This document shows positions 63,001 to 64,000 of a DNA stretch of 64,000 nucleotides, one piece after another; the stretch's first letter is position 1, and each line of letters begins with the position of its first letter. The DNA comes from Trochalopteron elliotii (Eukaryota > Chordata > Aves > Passeriformes > Leiothrichidae), in the NCBI GenBank assembly GCA_024734555.1, contig JANPWX010000034.1, positions 981,730 through 1,045,729 on the forward strand. The letters are read 5' to 3'. A program made the translations under genes and the position numbers. The notes beneath the pieces are model-generated. The model did no database searches. It was not told where the DNA came from and was given only the letters and a program-made list of their open reading frames with translations.

Positions 63001-64000
63001 AATCTGTCTACTCTACATCTGTGCAAGTGCAGCATCAGCCCCCCTTGGAATTTAATTTGTTTTTCCTCCCAGTGCTTACATGCCTGAGTTTGGTACTCCT
63101 GACACTTGCTCAGCAAGGAGCTGGATGCTTGAGCTCAAAGTCTGGTGCTGGGCCATGTGTGGGTTGGGATATAAGCAGATTGCTCCTTCACCATCATCTT
63201 TCTGACCATGCCATGCCAGTGTCTGCTCCATTTTCCAGGACAAAGAACAGTCCCCGAATCTCCCAGAGCCACCTAACTCTTTGTTCTGGAGGTGGTTCAA
63301 GTCTGCACAGGGTGTATCAGTGCATTGTTTTCGTGGGCAGCTGGAAAACCTCAGGAACGAATGGAAACAGACGGTTACAGACCAGCTAAATTGCAATCTC
63401 TCCAGTTAGGGTGCCTTTCCAAAACAAGAGTGGGATGAACACTACTGGGACCTCAGGGGGGAGATAAAAAGGAGGGCAGACACAGAGAAAGATTTATTCA
63501 CCAGGAGATCTGTGGGCTATTATCATGGAGTGACATGACATCCTGACACCTGATTTGTAACGCTGGCATCATTGCGTGGCATCAGGCTTCCTTTATGCCC
63601 CTCCTCAATAAAACATCAGTCACTATCTGTGTTTTGCACTTGGATTGTGCCATTGATTTCCATAGGATTTTGCCAGGCACTGGCACTGTGAGCCCAGTGA
63701 TGCTGCTGCTGTCCCAGTTCTATTCAGCCCAAGAGGAACATGAGAGAGAGACTGTGTCCAAACTCACACAAGCAGAGGTGGAAGTTGTTACAGCACACTT
63801 TCTCTGAGCAAACCTATGTTAGATCAGGCAGAAATAAAACCCAGTCCCAAGGGTAAGAGTATCTGAGAAGGCAAAGCCATGTATCTTGTGAGGGGAGAAA
63901 TGCACAAAAGAGCATGAAGTGCCAAAAAACAAGAGGTGCATCATGAGAATATCTTCTCTACGAATCCAACTTGAGATATTACAGTTGAGCAGTTCAAGCT

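Larger units (their letters stand above)
53271..64000. other. Intergenic region downstream of CRYGN
   Basis: About 10.7 kb with no recognisable exon on either strand. In mammals WDR86 follows CRYGN, but no WD-repeat coding block was found here. The region contains candidate conserved elements (about 54940-56730), one CR1 fragment (57327-57515), A-runs (about 56310-56325), AAT/AGT and AAT/AAC microsatellites and a T run at 58779-58792. ORFs of up to 167 codons (62886-63389) show no domains. Confidence 0.7.

Noticed and set aside
62886..63389. 167-codon ORF near the right end
   Set aside because: Tested by eye for WDR86-type WD repeats (GH...WD spacing); none present. No splice or promoter context.
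53271..64000. Expected neighbour WDR86
   Set aside because: Mammalian synteny predicts it downstream of CRYGN, but no WD-repeat exon was recognised on either strand; it presumably starts beyond the window.
1..64000. CRISPR arrays, bacterial operons, tRNA or rRNA genes, multi-gene novel system
   Set aside because: No regularly spaced repeats, no operon-like gene packing, and no cloverleaf-forming or rRNA-like sequence noticed. The window is ordinary vertebrate DNA with two spliced genes.

Overview
The window is vertebrate nuclear DNA, almost certainly from a bird. It has long AT-rich introns with canonical GT-AG sites, several fragments of CR1 LINEs (the dominant avian retroposon), and two stretches resembling avian endogenous-retrovirus LTRs. 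It holds two spliced protein-coding genes, both on the + strand. No bacterial-type gene, tRNA, rRNA or CRISPR array is visible.

Region 1 (about 1-38,470) is RHEB, the small Ras-like GTPase that activates mTORC1. Seven coding exons (human exons 2-8) were mapped to the base: 17740-17811, 24120-24187, 27276-27358, 31513-31569, 31670-31717, 32242-32323 and 37462-37554. They total 503 nt and encode residues 18-184 of the 184-residue protein. The first coding exon (about 52 nt, N-terminus and most of the P-loop) is not in the window, so bases 1-17739 are read as the 3' part of a very large intron 1. The left edge is CpG-rich and probably the shoulder of the promoter CpG island. The 3' UTR carries two polyadenylation signals, at 37965 and 38445.

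Region 2 (about 38,470-45,360) is intergenic. It holds two CR1 fragments, a CTCF-like site and a polypurine tract.

Region 3 (about 45,335-53,270) is CRYGN, encoding gammaN-crystallin. It has a TATA box, four coding exons (45418-45438, 45897-46145, 47914-48059, 53035-53170; 552 nt, 183 aa) and a polyA signal at 53244. The gene is intact. Its layout is the hybrid typical of gammaN: motifs 1 and 2 share an exon as in gamma-crystallins, and motifs 3 and 4 have separate exons as in beta-crystallins.

Region 4 (53,270-64,000) is gene-free as far as can be seen. It has one CR1 fragment, short microsatellites, and several AT-rich, homeodomain-motif-rich blocks at about 54,940-56,730 that look like conserved non-coding elements. 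In mammals the neighbours are PRKAG2 (upstream of RHEB) and WDR86 (downstream of CRYGN); neither was recognised here.

The two genes are not functionally linked: RHEB is a broadly expressed growth-control GTPase and CRYGN is a lens/retina structural protein gene. No new multi-gene system is evident. The observations worth a second look are regulatory and evolutionary, and most rest on motif reading alone.
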